Shown: positions 8,819 to 19,253, numbered from the stretch's first letter. The stretch is 64,000 bases of DNA from Sphingobium terrigena (GCF_003591655.1 NZ_QVRA01000011.1:100456-164455); one strand, 5' to 3'. The notes: generated by a model from the sequence alone, not told the origin. Program-made: numbers and translations.

Positions 8819-8895
8819 TGGTGACCCCGGCGTGACTCGAACACGCAACATCCCGCTTAGAAGGCGGGTGCTCTATCCAGTTGAGCTACGGGGCC
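8819..8895 (-). tRNA. tRNA-Arg (anticodon TCT)
   Basis: The minus strand folds as a full cloverleaf. Acceptor GGCCCCG pairs with CGGGGTC (one G-U), the D arm contains AGCTCAACTGGATAGAGC, and the anticodon stem CCCGC/GCGGG holds loop CTTCTAA with TCT. The T arm is GCGTG TTCGAGT CACGC. Discriminator A and an encoded CCA end at 8819. The 3' end faces the decayed element at 6457-8818, which fits use of this gene as an integration site. Confidence 0.96.
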
Positions 8896-8964
8896 TTGGG
8901 CTGGCTCGATAGCGGGCAGTGCGACCGCTTGCAATCACCGGGCTGTGCGATATGCACGGTTCCC

Positions 8965-9684
8965 ATGAGCGATGGGACAGTTCACAAAATCGATGCAGGC
9001 GCGCTGGGTGGTCGCCCGCTGCGCTATTTCGACTTTGTCATGGCGGCCTTCGTCGTCATCCTGCTGCTTTCCAACCTGATCGGCGCGGCCAAGCTGTCGA
9101 CGCTGGGCGGCGTCACCTTTGGTGCTGGCATCCTCTTCTTCCCGCTGGGCTATGTCATCGGCGACGTGCTGACCGAAGTCTATGGCTATGCCCGCGCGCG
9201 CCGCTGCGTCTGGGCGGGTTTTGTCGCGATGCTGTTCATGGCGCTGATGAGCTGGGTCGTGGTCGCGCTGCCGCCTGCGGCGGGCTGGCCGGGGCAGGCC
9301 GCTTATGAAGCGGTATTCGGCAGCACCTGGCGCATCGTATTCGCCTCGCTCGTCGCCTTCTGGGCCGGGGAATTTGCCAACAGCTTCGTCCTGGCGCGGA
9401 TGAAAGTGCTGACGCAGGGCAAGCATCTGTGGATGCGCACGATCGGGTCGACCGTCGTGGGGCAGGGGGTGGACAGCCTGCTTTTCTACCCGCTCGCTTT
9501 CTATGGAGAGTGGAGCAATGCGCAGGTGCTGACCGTCATGGTCACCAACTGGGCGATGAAGGTTGGCTGGGAAGCGCTGCTGACGCCGGTCACCTATGGC
9601 GTGGTCAACATGCTCAAGCGGCGTGAGGGGCTGGACGTCTATGATCAGGGCACCGATTTTACCCCTTTCCGCGCCCGTCTCTGA
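8965..9684 (+). CDS. yhhQ: queuosine precursor transporter (YhhQ / VUT_1 family)
   Basis: Inner-membrane transporter of 239 residues for 7-deazaguanine queuosine precursors. It shows about six hydrophobic segments and the family signatures FFPLGYVIGDVLTEVYGYARAR near the middle, WAGEFANSF and GQGVDSLLFYPLAF. The ATG at 8965 is preferred over in-frame codons back to 8881, since those would lie inside the tRNA gene. No preQ1 riboswitch is apparent in the short leader. It is monocistronic. Confidence 0.9.
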   Translation: MSDGTVHKIDAGALGGRPLRYFDFVMAAFVVILLLSNLIGAAKLSTLGGVTFGAGILFFPLGYVIGDVLTEVYGYARARRCVWAGFVAMLFMALMSWVVVALPPAAGWPGQAAYEAVFGSTWRIVFASLVAFWAGEFANSFVLARMKVLTQGKHLWMRTIGSTVVGQGVDSLLFYPLAFYGEWSNAQVLTVMVTNWAMKVGWEALLTPVTYGVVNMLKRREGLDVYDQGTDFTPFRARL

Positions 9685-9749
9685 CTTTTTTATACGCTTG
9701 TGCGGTGCGGTAAAGTCTCTGTTTACCCTCCCTGCCCCATGCAGGCGGC

Positions 9750-10673
9750 ATGAGCAGGCAGTCGCACCGGCAGTTCCACGAATCGAACCTGAAGAAGGAC
9801 GGGCAGGATGCGCCCGTCGAAGCGACCGCGTTGCGCCGGTTCGAGGCGACTTTTCTTCACGCGCCGGTCGGCATCGCCCATGTCGGGTTGGACGGTGGCT
9901 TCCTGCTGGTCAATCCGCGCTTTTGCGAGATTAGCGGCCATGATGCCGACACGCTGATACGCACCGGCTTCCAGCAGATCACCCATCCCGATGATCTGGA
10001 TACCGATCAGTTGTTGCTCGCGCGCCTGAACGCCGGAGACTTTCCCCGCTATACGCTGGAAAAGCGCTATATCCGCGCGGACCGGACGATCATCTGGATC
10101 AACCTGACCGTCGCGATGGTGCGTGATACGGCGGGCCAGCCCGAATTTTACGTCGCGGTGATCGAGGACCTGTCTGAACTGCGTCAGGCGAGTTTCGAGG
10201 CGGTGCATGATCCGCTGACCGGGCTGCTCAACCGGCGCGGTCTGGCCGTGCGCGCCAATGCCATATTGGCCGACGCCGCGCGCCTCAGCACGCCGGTCAG
10301 CCTGCTGTTCCTTGATCTCGACGGCTTCAAGCAACTCAACGACAGCCGGGGCCATGCGGCGGGCGACGCCTGTCTGGTCGAGGTGGCGGCGCTGCTATCG
10401 CATCATGCCGGGACCAGCGACGCGGTTGCGAGGGTGGGCGGCGATGAATTTCTGATGCTGATTCCCACGCTGGACGCAGGTTCCGCCGCAGAACGGGGCG
10501 AAACGATCCGTCTCGCACTGGGCGCGCAGAGCATCGGCGTCAGCGGATCGTTCGGGCTGGTCACGGCCAGCGGCACGACCGATCTCGACCGGCTGATCGA
10601 CAGCGCCGATGGCGCGATGCTGGCGGCCAAACGCGCGGGCAAGAACCAGTTGCGGGCCGCGACGCTGGGCTAG
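9750..10673 (+). CDS. PAS-GGDEF diguanylate cyclase
   Basis: Probable cyclic-di-GMP synthase of 307 residues with no membrane segment. A PAS domain (about residues 30-150; [12 protein letters not shown] at its start, [11 protein letters not shown] at its end) precedes a GGDEF domain starting at [13 protein letters not shown]. The active motif is intact as RVGGDEFL, with the [12 protein letters not shown] metal/nucleotide segment before it. An RxxD inhibitory site is not obvious. Its TAG stop overlaps the stop of convergent truA (CTAG). Confidence 0.9.
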   Translation: MSRQSHRQFHESNLKKDGQDAPVEATALRRFEATFLHAPVGIAHVGLDGGFLLVNPRFCEISGHDADTLIRTGFQQITHPDDLDTDQLLLARLNAGDFPRYTLEKRYIRADRTIIWINLTVAMVRDTAGQPEFYVAVIEDLSELRQASFEAVHDPLTGLLNRRGLAVRANAILADAARLSTPVSLLFLDLDGFKQLNDSRGHAAGDACLVEVAALLSHHAGTSDAVARVGGDEFLMLIPTLDAGSAAERGETIRLALGAQSIGVSGSFGLVTASGTTDLDRLIDSADGAMLAAKRAGKNQLRAATLG

Positions 10674-11413
10674 GCCGGATAATCGGCCCGCACGAAATAG
10701 AGGCCATCGGGTGGCGCATTCAGCCCCAGCGCTGAGCGATCTGCCGCCGCGAGCGCATCGCGCAGATCATCCGCCGACCATCGCCCCATCCCCACATAGA
10801 CCAGACAGCCCACCATCGATCGGACCTGATGATGCAGGAAGGATCGCGCGGCGGCATGGATCGCGATGCGGTCGCCCTCCCGCTCGACGCTAAGCCGGTC
10901 GAGCGTCTTGACCGGACTGGCCGACTGGCAATGGGCCGACCGGAAGGTGGTGAAATCGTGCAGCCCCACCAGCGCCTGCGCCGCCTCATGCATCGCGCCT
11001 GCATCAAGCGGCTGTTTCACCTGCCAGGCCAGCCCGGCCTCGAAGGTCAGCGCCGCGCGGCGGTTGACGATGCGATAGACATAGGATCGACCCATGCAGG
11101 AAAAGCGCGCGTGCCAGTCGTCCGCGACCTCTTCACACGCCAATATCGCCACAGGCTGTCGTCCCAGCCGCGCGTTGATCGCCTCCATCAGGCGAAACGG
11201 CGTAATTGCCTTGGCCACATCGGCATGGGCGCGCATCGCCAGCCCATGCACGCCCGTATCGGTGCGCCCGGCGGCATGGACCGCGACCCGCTCACCGGTG
11301 ACGGCATGGATCGCATCCTCGATCGCCTGCTGCACGCTTGGCCCATGCGCCTGTCGTTGCCACCCCATATAGGGCCGCCCGTCAAATTCGACGGTGAAGG
11401 CAAAACGGGTCAT
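10670..11413 (-). CDS. truA: tRNA pseudouridine(38-40) synthase TruA
   Basis: Isomerises uridines 38-40 in the anticodon arm of tRNAs. The 247 residues are normal length, starting [21 protein letters not shown]. The catalytic aspartate lies in [11 protein letters not shown], and [15 protein letters not shown] is conserved in TruA. It lies 52 bp downstream of fmt on the same strand and is probably cotranscribed, a common arrangement in alphaproteobacteria. Its stop overlaps the stop of the converging cyclase gene. Confidence 0.97.
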   Translation of the reverse strand: MTRFAFTVEFDGRPYMGWQRQAHGPSVQQAIEDAIHAVTGERVAVHAAGRTDTGVHGLAMRAHADVAKAITPFRLMEAINARLGRQPVAILACEEVADDWHARFSCMGRSYVYRIVNRRAALTFEAGLAWQVKQPLDAGAMHEAAQALVGLHDFTTFRSAHCQSASPVKTLDRLSVEREGDRIAIHAAARSFLHHQVRSMVGCLVYVGMGRWSADDLRDALAAADRSALGLNAPPDGLYFVRADYPA

Positions 11414-11465
11414 CGCTTAAGGCTGTTCGTTTCGAGCATAGTCGAGACACCCGACGCGCGCCGTC

Positions 11466-12374
11466 TCACCCATCCACCCGGCTCCCCGCCGGCATGTCGA
11501 ACCCGCGCAGCATCTCGTCGGGCGTCATCGCGGCCTTGCCTGCGCGCTGGATCAGGGTCGGGCGGATCGCGCCATGGCCGCAGCCGATCAGCAGTGCGTC
11601 GTCCAGCATTTCGCCAGGCAGGCCATCCTCATGCTCGATCTGCGCCGCCAATATGCGAAACCGCTCCCCGCCATATTCGAAAAAGGCGCCGGGAAAGGGA
11701 TTGAAGCCGCGCACCTGCCGCTCGACCTGAATCGCGGGCCGGGTGAAGTCGATCCGCGCTTCGGCCTTGGCGATCTTGGCGGCATAGGTCACGCCCTCTT
11801 GCGGTTGCGCCATCGGCGGGTGTTGCGCAACATCGTCCAGCACCTCGACCATCAGCGTTGCGCCCGCCTGCGCCAGTTCCGCTGTCAGCGCGCCCGCCGT
11901 CTTGCCCTCTATCTTGGTCACATATTTGGCCCGCATCGGCCCGGTGTCCAGGCCCGCTTCCATGTCCATGATCGTGACGCCGGTGACATTGTCGCCCGAC
12001 AATATCGCCCGCTGGATCGGCGCCGCCCCGCGCCAGCGCGGCAGCAAGGATGCATGGATGTTCATGCAGCCATGGCGTGGCGCGTCCAGCACGGCGCGCG
12101 GCAGGATCAGCCCATAGGCCGCGACCACCGCGACATCGGCATTGAGCGCCGCGAAGTCTGCCTGCACTTGGGCGTCCTTCAGCGACTCCGGCACCCGCAC
12201 CTCGATCCCCATCGCCTCGGCCCGCTGATGGACCGGGGAGGGGGTCAGGCTCTTGCCGCGCCCCGCCGGACGGGGCGGCTGGCTATAGACGGCGACGATG
12301 TCATGCCCAGCTTTCGCCAGCGCGTCGAGCGCGGGAACCGCGAAATCGGGAGTGCCCATATAGATGATACGCAT
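11466..12374 (-). CDS. fmt: methionyl-tRNA formyltransferase
   Basis: Formylates initiator Met-tRNA using 10-formyl-tetrahydrofolate. At 302 residues it has the typical start [19 protein letters not shown], the catalytic core [15 protein letters not shown] and the downstream [12 protein letters not shown] segment. The C-terminal tRNA-binding domain is complete. It is divergent from recR, with about 53 bp between the starts, and precedes truA. The deformylase def lies 1.2 kb away on the other strand rather than next to it. Confidence 0.97.
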   Translation of the reverse strand: MRIIYMGTPDFAVPALDALAKAGHDIVAVYSQPPRPAGRGKSLTPSPVHQRAEAMGIEVRVPESLKDAQVQADFAALNADVAVVAAYGLILPRAVLDAPRHGCMNIHASLLPRWRGAAPIQRAILSGDNVTGVTIMDMEAGLDTGPMRAKYVTKIEGKTAGALTAELAQAGATLMVEVLDDVAQHPPMAQPQEGVTYAAKIAKAEARIDFTRPAIQVERQVRGFNPFPGAFFEYGGERFRILAAQIEHEDGLPGEMLDDALLIGCGHGAIRPTLIQRAGKAAMTPDEMLRGFDMPAGSRVDG

Positions 12375-12427
12375 GGTGCCATCTCAAAGCCCTTGTCGGG
12401 ACGGGTTGCAAGCCCTTATCTCATCAC

Positions 12428-13024
12428 ATGGCATCCACTGAAATCGAAGCGCTGACGCAAGCCCTGTCCCGCCTGCCTGGCCTTGGCCCGCGTTCGGCGC
12501 GGCGCGCGGTGCTGCACCTCATCAAGAAGCGCGAAGCCGCGATGGCCCCGCTGCTGCGCGCGCTGGAGGCCGTGAACGAGCGGCTGGTGACCTGCCAAGT
12601 CTGCGGCAATGTCGATACGGTCGATCCCTGCGGCATCTGCACCGACATGCGCCGCGATCCCCGTGCGCTGTGCGTGGTGGAGGATGTCGCCGACCTTTGG
12701 GCGCTCGACAAGTCCCGCCTCTTTCCGGGCCGCTTCCATGTGCTGGGCGGGCGCCTGTCCGCGCTGGAGGGTATCCGACCGGAGGATTTGACGATCGACG
12801 CGCTCGTCACCCGGCTGGAACAGGGGGGCGTCGATGAAGTGGTGCTGGCGATGAACGCCACGCTGGAGGGCCAGACCACCGCCCATTATCTTGCCGAACG
12901 CCTGGAACGCTTCCCGATCCGCCTGACGCAACTGGCCCATGGCGTTCCGGTCGGCGGCGAACTCGATTATCTGGACGAAGGCACGCTGGCGCAGGCGCTG
13001 CGGGCAAGAAGGCCGGTGGGGTAG
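12428..13024 (+). CDS. recR: recombination mediator RecR
   Basis: Works with RecF/RecO to load RecA at gaps. It has 198 residues with an N-terminal helix-hairpin-helix ([12 protein letters not shown]), a four-cysteine zinc finger (CQVCG, then CGIC) and a Toprim domain ([11 protein letters not shown]). The start ATG at 12428 is divergent from fmt. No dnaX or ybaB neighbour is present, so recR stands apart from its common partners here. Confidence 0.97.
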   Translation: MASTEIEALTQALSRLPGLGPRSARRAVLHLIKKREAAMAPLLRALEAVNERLVTCQVCGNVDTVDPCGICTDMRRDPRALCVVEDVADLWALDKSRLFPGRFHVLGGRLSALEGIRPEDLTIDALVTRLEQGGVDEVVLAMNATLEGQTTAHYLAERLERFPIRLTQLAHGVPVGGELDYLDEGTLAQALRARRPVG

Positions 13025-13105
13025 GGCACCCTGCCAAAGCTGTTAGCTGACCCCGTCGCATCCCTCCGCTAGACCGGGCACGATAACCCACTGGAAGGAT
13101 GCCCG

Positions 13106-13564
13106 ATGATCGACCTTAGCCGCACCCATCATAAGGGCATTACCGTTCCCGACATCGACCGGGCGGTGGCCGATTATAGCGCGGCGCTGGGGCTGACCTT
13201 CGCGTCGATCCGCGATTTCAATCCTTTGCCCTTCTGGACGCCGGAGGAAGGCGCGCGGGAGATCAGCGTGCGCGCCACTTATTCGCTGGGCGGGCCGATC
13301 CATCTGGAACTGGTGCAGGGCAATAGCCGCTTTTACGATACCGCCAGCCCAGCTGGCGCGCGCCATATCGGTGTTTGGGTGGATGATCTGCCCGCCGAAG
13401 CGGACCGTCTGGTGGCGGCGGGCTGGACACCGCGCGCGGCCAACCTGCCGCCGGAACAGGGCTATGGCGCGATCGCCTATCTGACCTCGCCCGATGGCGG
13501 CTTGCTGGTCGAGCTGATTTCGACCATATTGAAACCCGCGATCGACGAATGGCTGGGTGAATAG
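13106..13564 (+). CDS. VOC / glyoxalase-like metalloprotein
   Basis: A 152-residue vicinal-oxygen-chelate fold protein. The first beta-alpha-beta module begins with HHKGITVPDIDRAVADY. The second module contains GARHIGVWVDDL and ends LLVELIS. Possible metal ligands are the His in HHKGI, Glu in HLELVQ, His in ARHIG and the Glu of VELI. Substrate cannot be assigned; homologues range from lyases to dioxygenases. A GGAAGG-like ribosome site precedes the ATG. Confidence 0.8.
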   Translation: MIDLSRTHHKGITVPDIDRAVADYSAALGLTFASIRDFNPLPFWTPEEGAREISVRATYSLGGPIHLELVQGNSRFYDTASPAGARHIGVWVDDLPAEADRLVAAGWTPRAANLPPEQGYGAIAYLTSPDGGLLVELISTILKPAIDEWLGE

Positions 13565-13616
13565 CGCGATGCAGCGCATCGCTTGAAATCCTGCGTCTTT
13601 CCGCTATTTTAGAGCC

Positions 13617-14147
13617 ATGGCCATTCTTCCCATCCTTGAGGCGCCGGACCCGCGCCTGCGCACCATTTCGACCCCCGTGGAGTCGATCGACGCCGATCTG
13701 CAACGGCTGATCGACGACATGTTCGAGACGATGTATGACGCGCCGGGCATCGGCCTGGCCGCGATCCAGGTCGGCGTGCCAAAACGGGTGCTGGTGATGG
13801 ACCTTCAGGAGCCGGAATCGGACGCGGAGGATGCGCCCCCGGTCAGGAAGCCGATGGTGTTCATTAACCCCGAAATCCTCAAGGAATCGGAGGATCTGTC
13901 GGTCTATAATGAGGGCTGCCTCTCCGTTCCCGACCAATATGCCGAGGTGGAGCGCCCTGCAACGATCCGCGCCAGCTGGATGGACCGCGACGGCCGCATC
14001 CATGAAGAACAGCTTGAAGGGCTGCTCGCCACCTGCCTCCAGCATGAAATGGATCATCTGGAGGGCGTCCTCTTTATCGACCATCTCTCGCGCATGAAGC
14101 GCGACATGCTGATGAAGAAACTGACCAAGGCCCGCCGCGCCGCCTGA
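13617..14147 (+). CDS. def: peptide deformylase
   Basis: Metal hydrolase that removes the N-formyl group from nascent proteins. All three signatures are intact in a 176-residue protein: [17 protein letters not shown] (metal-binding Cys) and QHEMDHLEG (metal-binding His pair and catalytic Glu). It is located 53 bp after the VOC gene and is followed by a palindromic repeat and the converging phoB. Confidence 0.97.
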   Translation: MAILPILEAPDPRLRTISTPVESIDADLQRLIDDMFETMYDAPGIGLAAIQVGVPKRVLVMDLQEPESDAEDAPPVRKPMVFINPEILKESEDLSVYNEGCLSVPDQYAEVERPATIRASWMDRDGRIHEEQLEGLLATCLQHEMDHLEGVLFIDHLSRMKRDMLMKKLTKARRAA

Positions 14148-14156
14148 CTGGCGCCC

Positions 14157-14243
14157 GTCATCCCGGCGAAAGCCGGGATTTCGCTCCTTCTGGCGCGACG
14201 CTGGAAAGACAAGGGAGATGCCAGCCTTCGCTGGCATGACGGG
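14157..14243. repeat. REP-like palindromic unit between def and phoB
   Basis: GTCATCCCGGCGAAAGCCGGGAT on the left and a GCCAGCCTTCGCTGGCATGAC unit on the right each form a hairpin, and together they form a looser palindrome bounded by GTCAT / ATGAC. This is the same general design as the 88-bp repeats at 25187 and 46010, though the internal sequence differs. Confidence 0.6.
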
Positions 14244-14251
14244 GTACTGTG

Positions 14252-14953
14252 TCAGCTCACCCCATCGGTATCCAGCGCATAGCCCGCCGATCGCACGGTG
14301 CGGATGATGTCCTGAAACTGGCCATCGCCGTTGATCGCCTTGCGCAGGCGGCGGATATGGACGTCGACGGTGCGCAGCTCGATGTCGCTGTCCTGTCCCC
14401 ACACGCTGTCGAGCAGCCGCTCGCGCGAGAATACCCAGCCGGGATGCTCCAGAAAATGGCGCAGCAGGCGGAATTCGGTGGGACCAAGCGGGATCACCTG
14501 TCCGCCGCGCCGCACCTTGTGTCCCACTGTGTCCATCTCGACGTCGGCAAAGGTCAGCGTCTCCCCCGCCAGCGCCGGACGCACCCGCCGCAGTACCGCG
14601 CCGACCCGCGCCACCAGTTCGCGCGGGGAGAAGGGCTTGGTCACATAATCGTCCGCGCCCGTCTCCAGCCCGCGCACCCGATCCTCTTCTTCACCGCGTG
14701 CGGTCAGCATGATGATCGGCACATTGGCGGTGCCATTGGCGCGGCGCAGGCGGCGGCACACTTCGATCCCCGACAGGCTTTCCACCATCCAGTCGAGCAG
14801 CACGATGTCGGGCACATTTTCCTGCGCCATCAACAAGGCTTCCTCGCCATCGACCGTATGGGCGACCTCGAAATCCTCACGCTTGAAATGCCAGATCAGC
14901 AATTCGGCCAGCGCCGCGTCATCCTCGACCAGCAGCATTTTTGCACGGGCCAT
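14252..14953 (-). CDS. phoB: phosphate regulon response regulator PhoB
   Basis: OmpR-family response regulator of 233 residues. The receiver domain has the acidic pocket (LVEDDAAL), the phosphorylated Asp in DIVLLDWM and Lys in VTKPFS. The winged-helix DNA-binding domain starts near LTFADVEMDT and ends RTVRSAGYAL. The ATG at 14953 gives MARAKMLLVEDD; the frame is open further upstream but that would run into phoU. It is the last gene of the pst-phoU-phoB unit, 5 bp after phoU. Confidence 0.95.
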   Translation of the reverse strand: MARAKMLLVEDDAALAELLIWHFKREDFEVAHTVDGEEALLMAQENVPDIVLLDWMVESLSGIEVCRRLRRANGTANVPIIMLTARGEEEDRVRGLETGADDYVTKPFSPRELVARVGAVLRRVRPALAGETLTFADVEMDTVGHKVRRGGQVIPLGPTEFRLLRHFLEHPGWVFSRERLLDSVWGQDSDIELRTVDVHIRRLRKAINGDGQFQDIIRTVRSAGYALDTDGVS

Positions 14954-14958
14954 GGTCT

Positions 14959-15651
14959 TTATTCCTCCGCCGCCGCGCCGCCGCGGTCGCGGTCGGGCAG
15001 GGTCTGGCCCGTGGCCGCATAATAGACCATCTCTGCGACATTGGTCGCATGGTCGCCGATCCGTTCGATATTCTTGGCAATGAACAGCAGATGCGCACAT
15101 TCGCTGATCGTCTTGGGATTTTCGACCATATAGGTCACCAGCGTGCGAAACACGCTGTTGTAGAAATCATCGACCACCGTGTCGCGCTCCACCACGGCCA
15201 CGGCCAGATCGGCATCGCGCGCGGCAAAGGCGTTGAGCGCGTCATGCACCATTTCGCTCGCCACCTGTGCCATGGATGGCAGCAGCGACACCGGTTCCAG
15301 CGTGCGCTGGTTGGCGGTGATTTGCGGCACGCGCTTGGCGATATTCTTGGCATAGTCGCCGATGCGCTCGACCACGCCGACGATCTTGAGCGCGGCGATC
15401 ACGTCGCGCAGATCGTTCGCCATCGGCGCGCGCAGGGCAATCACCTGAATGACCAGCTTCTCGACTTCCGCCTCGATCGCGTCGATGCGCTTGTCGTCGG
15501 CTACCACCTGCGCCGCCAGCACCAGATCCTGCCGTTGCAGCGCCGTCATCGCGCTTTCGATGGCCGCTTCGGCCCGCCCGCCCATTTCCGCGATCAGGCC
15601 GCGCAGCCTGTCGATATCCTCGTCGAACGCTTTGATCGTATGTTCAGCCAT
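14959..15651 (-). CDS. phoU: phosphate signalling complex protein PhoU
   Basis: Accessory protein that links the PstSCAB transporter to PhoR and restrains phosphate uptake. It has 230 residues in two repeated three-helix bundles. Each carries the metal-binding ExxxD motif, as VVERIGDYAKN and NIERIGDHATN. The start ATG at 15651 (MAEHTIKAFDED) is chosen over an upstream codon at 15678. It lies between pstB and phoB, all on the same strand. Confidence 0.96.
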   Translation of the reverse strand: MAEHTIKAFDEDIDRLRGLIAEMGGRAEAAIESAMTALQRQDLVLAAQVVADDKRIDAIEAEVEKLVIQVIALRAPMANDLRDVIAALKIVGVVERIGDYAKNIAKRVPQITANQRTLEPVSLLPSMAQVASEMVHDALNAFAARDADLAVAVVERDTVVDDFYNSVFRTLVTYMVENPKTISECAHLLFIAKNIERIGDHATNVAEMVYYAATGQTLPDRDRGGAAAEE

Positions 15652-15681
15652 ATTCGTCTCTCCCGCTATCAGCCCCAAAAA

Positions 15682-16470
15682 TCAGCCATAGCGACCGGTG
15701 ATATAATCCTTGGTCCGCTCCTGCGTCGGGTTCGTAAATATGTCGCTCGTCACGCCATATTCGACCAGATCGCCGAGGTGGAAGAAGGCGGTCCGTTGCG
15801 ACACGCGCGCGGCCTGCTGCATATTGTGGGTCACGATGACGATCGCATAGCGGCCGCGCAGCTCGTGGATCAGCTCCTCGATCTTCGCCGTCGCAATCGG
15901 GTCCAGCGCGGAACAGGGTTCGTCCATCAGGATGACCTCCGGCTCCACCGCAATGGCGCGGCCAATGCACAGCCGTTGCTGCTGCCCGCCCGAAAGCGCG
16001 GTGCCGCTGTCATGCAGCCGATCCTTCACTTCCTCCCACAGGCCAGCGCGGCGCAGCGATTTTTCGACCACCACGTCCAGGTCCGCCTTGGCATGGGCCA
16101 GGCCATGGATGCGCGGCCCATAGGCGATATTTTCGTAGATCGACTTGGGGAAGGGATTGGGCTTCTGGAACACCATGCCGACCCGCGCGCGCAGCTGCAC
16201 CACGTCCATCGACGGGGAATAGATATCCTCGCCATCCAGCGTGATCATGCCTTCTACCCGCGCGCTGGCGACGGTGTCGTTCATGCGGTTCAATGTCCGC
16301 AGGAAGGTCGACTTGCCGCAGCCCGACGGGCCGATGAAGGCGGTGACATGGTCCATGTCGACATCAATGGACACGCCCTTGATCGCCTGCTTCGCGCCGT
16401 AGAATACCTTGACGTCGCGGGCCGACATTTTTGGGTTGGCAATGGCCAGAGGATTTATTGCTTCGGTCAT
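15682..16470 (-). CDS. pstB: phosphate ABC transporter ATP-binding protein PstB
   Basis: ATPase subunit of the high-affinity phosphate importer, about 262 residues. Walker A is GPSGCGKST, the signature is LSGGQQQR and Walker B is [12 protein letters not shown], followed by [12 protein letters not shown]. The ATG at 16470 starts 8 bp after the pstA stop. A GTG five codons upstream would overlap pstA and is a less likely start. All catalytic motifs are intact. Confidence 0.97.
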   Translation of the reverse strand: MTEAINPLAIANPKMSARDVKVFYGAKQAIKGVSIDVDMDHVTAFIGPSGCGKSTFLRTLNRMNDTVASARVEGMITLDGEDIYSPSMDVVQLRARVGMVFQKPNPFPKSIYENIAYGPRIHGLAHAKADLDVVVEKSLRRAGLWEEVKDRLHDSGTALSGGQQQRLCIGRAIAVEPEVILMDEPCSALDPIATAKIEELIHELRGRYAIVIVTHNMQQAARVSQRTAFFHLGDLVEYGVTSDIFTNPTQERTKDYITGRYG

Positions 16471-16478
16471 GGGTGCGT

Positions 16479-17720
16479 TTACCACCGTGTTTCAAACTTG
16501 TTGCGCAGATAGATGGCCAGACCATTCATCGCGAGGAGGAAGGCCAGCAGCACGATGATCGCGGCCGACGTCTTTTCGACAAAGCCCTTGGACACTTCAT
16601 CGGACCACAGGAAAATCTGCACCGGCAACACCGTCGCCGGATCGCTGATCCCGCCCGGCGGGGTCGCGATGAAGGCGCGCATCCCGATCATCAGCAGCGG
16701 CGCGGTTTCGCCCAGCGCGCGCGCCATGCCGATGATCGTGCCAGTCAGAATGCCCGGCAGCGCCAGCGGCAGTACATGGTGGAACACCACCTGCACCGGC
16801 GACGCACCAATGCCGAGCGCCGCGTCGCGGATGCTGGGCGGCACCGACTTGATCGCGTTGCGCCCGGCAATGACGATGACCGGCATCGTCATCAGCGCCA
16901 GCGTCATGCCGCCGATCAGCGCCGCGGATCGCGGCAGGTGCAGGAAGTTGAGAAAGATCGACAGGCCCAGCAGGCCGAAGATGATGGAGGGGACAGCGGC
17001 CAGATTGTTGATCGATACTTCGATAATGTCGGTCCACCACGCCTTGGGCGCATATTCCTCCAGATAGAGGGCGGTCGCCACACCCACCGGGAAGCTGAGC
17101 GCCAGCGTCACCAGCATCGTCAGCAACGATCCCTTGAATGCGCCCCAGATGCCTACCTGGGTCGGATCGGTGCCGTCGCTTGCCGTCAGGAAGCTCCAGT
17201 TGAAACCGGTGGTCAGCAGGCCCGCCTTGCGCAGCCGTTCGACCGCCGCTTCCGCTTCTGGCGCGCCTTCATGCTTGGCGGCGAGGTCAATGGTGGTGGA
17301 GGCCGGGACGCGGATCGTCACCGTCCGCCCCAATATCGCCGGATCGGCCTTGATCGCGTCGCGGATGCTGATCCAGGCGGTCGATGACAGCAAGGCATCG
17401 GCGTCGGCACCCAATGCTTCCTTGGCGACCTGTCCCGTCACCATCGGCAGGTTGGCATTGGCCAGCGCCGCGTCGGTGATATTGGCCGGATCGAGCAGCA
17501 GCGGCGAGGCCGGGAAGTCGATCTGGAGCGCAATCTCGGTTCGGGTGAAGCCGCGCAGCCCGTTGCCCATCATCGTGAACAGCAGGAAGGCCAGGAAGGC
17601 GGCAGACAGCGCCACGGCAAACAGCCCGGCGAATTTGAACCGCCGCTCCGCCGCATAGCGCCGCGCAATGCGCTTGCGCATGTCGTCCGACTTCCAGTCG
17701 GTAGGGTTGCGAGTTGTCAT
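16479..17720 (-). CDS. pstA: phosphate ABC transporter permease PstA
   Basis: Inner-membrane permease subunit of 413 residues, longer than enterobacterial PstA (about 296) because a periplasmic insertion of about 120 residues follows the first membrane helix (near residues 28-50). The conserved permease coupling loop is visible around the [11 protein letters not shown] segment. The long N-terminal form is common in alphaproteobacteria. It is preceded by a 130-bp gap with a palindromic repeat separating it from pstC. Confidence 0.94.
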   Translation of the reverse strand: MTTRNPTDWKSDDMRKRIARRYAAERRFKFAGLFAVALSAAFLAFLLFTMMGNGLRGFTRTEIALQIDFPASPLLLDPANITDAALANANLPMVTGQVAKEALGADADALLSSTAWISIRDAIKADPAILGRTVTIRVPASTTIDLAAKHEGAPEAEAAVERLRKAGLLTTGFNWSFLTASDGTDPTQVGIWGAFKGSLLTMLVTLALSFPVGVATALYLEEYAPKAWWTDIIEVSINNLAAVPSIIFGLLGLSIFLNFLHLPRSAALIGGMTLALMTMPVIVIAGRNAIKSVPPSIRDAALGIGASPVQVVFHHVLPLALPGILTGTIIGMARALGETAPLLMIGMRAFIATPPGGISDPATVLPVQIFLWSDEVSKGFVEKTSAAIIVLLAFLLAMNGLAIYLRNKFETRW

Positions 17721-17731
17721 GATATGCTTTC

Positions 17732-17834
17732 CCCGTTCGGGCTGAGCGAAGTCGAAGCCCTCTGTTGAGCGCAGCGAAGCACAGAGCCTTCGCTGCGCTC
17801 AGGTGAACCCTTCGACAGGCTCAGGGCGAACGGA
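17732..17834. repeat. palindromic repeat in the pstC-pstA gap
   Basis: CCGTTCGGGCTGAGC ... GAAGTCGAAG on the left is mirrored by CTTCGAC AGGCTCAGGGCGAACGG on the right, with a second hairpin inside (GAAGGCTC-type arms). Similar units are scattered through sphingomonad genomes. It sits inside the transcribed operon and could process or attenuate the mRNA between pstC and pstA. Confidence 0.6.
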
Positions 17835-17850
17835 TGTTGGGTGTTGCGGC

Positions 17851-19245
17851 TCATTCGTAAGCCTCGCGATATTTCTTCACGACCCGCAGGGCCACGATGT
17901 TGAGCAGCAACGTGACGACGAACAGCACCAGTCCCAGCGCAAAGGCCGCCAGCGTCTTGGCACTGTCAAATTCCTGGTCGCCGGTCAGCAGCTGGACGAT
18001 CTGGGTCGTCACCGTGGTCACGCTGGCAAAGGGATTGAGCGTCAGGTTGGCGGCCAGACCAGCGGCCATCACCACGATCATCGTCTCGCCGATGGCGCGG
18101 CTGACCGCCAGCAATACGCCGCCGACCACGCCGGGCAGGGCGGCGGGGATCAGCACCTTGCGGATCGTCTCGCTGGTGGTCGCGCCCATCGCCAGGCTGC
18201 CGTCGCGCATCGACTGCGGCACGGCGGCGATGCTGTCGTCGGCCATGGAGGAGACGAAGGGAATGATCATCACCCCCATCACCAGACCCGCCGCCAGCGC
18301 GCTTTCCGACGAAGCGCCATGGATGCCGATCATCACCGCAAAGTCGCGGAGGGCCGGCGCAATGGTGAGCGCCGCGAAATAGCCATAGACGACCGTCGGC
18401 ACGCCGGCGAGCATCTCCAGCGTCGGCTTCATCCATTTGCGCACGACGGGCTTTGCATATTGGGTCAGGTAGATGGCGCTCATCAGGCCCAGCGGAATGG
18501 CGACGACCATGGCGATGATCGCGCCGATGAAGATGGTGCCCCAGAACAGCGGCACCGCGCCGAACGCATCTTCATTGCCATAGCCCATCGCGGCTGACTG
18601 CGGCGACCATTTGGTGCCGAACAGAAAGTCCAGCGGATTGACCATGGAGAAGAAGCGGAAACTTTCCCACAGCAGCGAGGCGACAATCCCCACCGTAGTC
18701 ACGATCGCCAGCAGCGACGCGACCAGCAGCGTCGCCATCACCAGCCGCTCGACCCGTGTGCGCGCCCGGAAATCGGGGCGGACGCGGGTGAAGGCATAAG
18801 CGCCGCCGGCAAAGGCCAGCACGATCGCCAGCACCGCGCCCGCGACGCCATATTTGTTGATCGCAGCGCGATAGGGTTCGACCAGTCCCTGCGCCAGCGG
18901 GTTGAACGCCCCGGCCTGCGCGCCCGTCGCGATCGACCGCGCCTCGCCCAATATGGCGGAGCGCGAGAAATCGTCCATCGGCAGGCTCTGCGCCGCCGGA
19001 TCGGCCAGCACCGCCTGCGTTACCAGACCGGGCGCGATATTGGCCCAGACGGTGAGGAACAGGATGGCCGGGGCCAGCGTCCACAAAGCCACATACCAGC
19101 CATGATAGCCCGGCAGCGAGTGAACGGCATCACGCCGCCCGGTTGCCCGCGCCACGGTCTGCAAACGCAGCGCGCGGGCGCGGGCGCTGACCCAGGCGAT
19201 AGCGCCCAGGCCAGCGAGCAGCAGGAAAAGTGCGGGACCGGTCAT
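17851..19245 (-). CDS. pstC: phosphate ABC transporter permease PstC
   Basis: Second permease subunit, 464 residues, with an N-terminal extension containing extra membrane segments (about residues 1-20, 55-75 and 130-150) before the classical six-helix core. The coupling loop appears as DGSLAMGATTSETIRKV and the ISRAIGETM-type helix as AVSRAIGETMIVVMAA. It starts 8 bp after the pstS stop in the same unit. Confidence 0.94.
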   Translation of the reverse strand: MTGPALFLLLAGLGAIAWVSARARALRLQTVARATGRRDAVHSLPGYHGWYVALWTLAPAILFLTVWANIAPGLVTQAVLADPAAQSLPMDDFSRSAILGEARSIATGAQAGAFNPLAQGLVEPYRAAINKYGVAGAVLAIVLAFAGGAYAFTRVRPDFRARTRVERLVMATLLVASLLAIVTTVGIVASLLWESFRFFSMVNPLDFLFGTKWSPQSAAMGYGNEDAFGAVPLFWGTIFIGAIIAMVVAIPLGLMSAIYLTQYAKPVVRKWMKPTLEMLAGVPTVVYGYFAALTIAPALRDFAVMIGIHGASSESALAAGLVMGVMIIPFVSSMADDSIAAVPQSMRDGSLAMGATTSETIRKVLIPAALPGVVGGVLLAVSRAIGETMIVVMAAGLAANLTLNPFASVTTVTTQIVQLLTGDQEFDSAKTLAAFALGLVLFVVTLLLNIVALRVVKKYREAYE

Positions 19246-19253
19246 TATGGCCC

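Noticed and set aside
14941..16512. 523-residue plus-strand frame opposite phoU and pstB
   Set aside because: PhoU and PstB motifs on the minus strand are intact; the plus frame is low-complexity shadow text.
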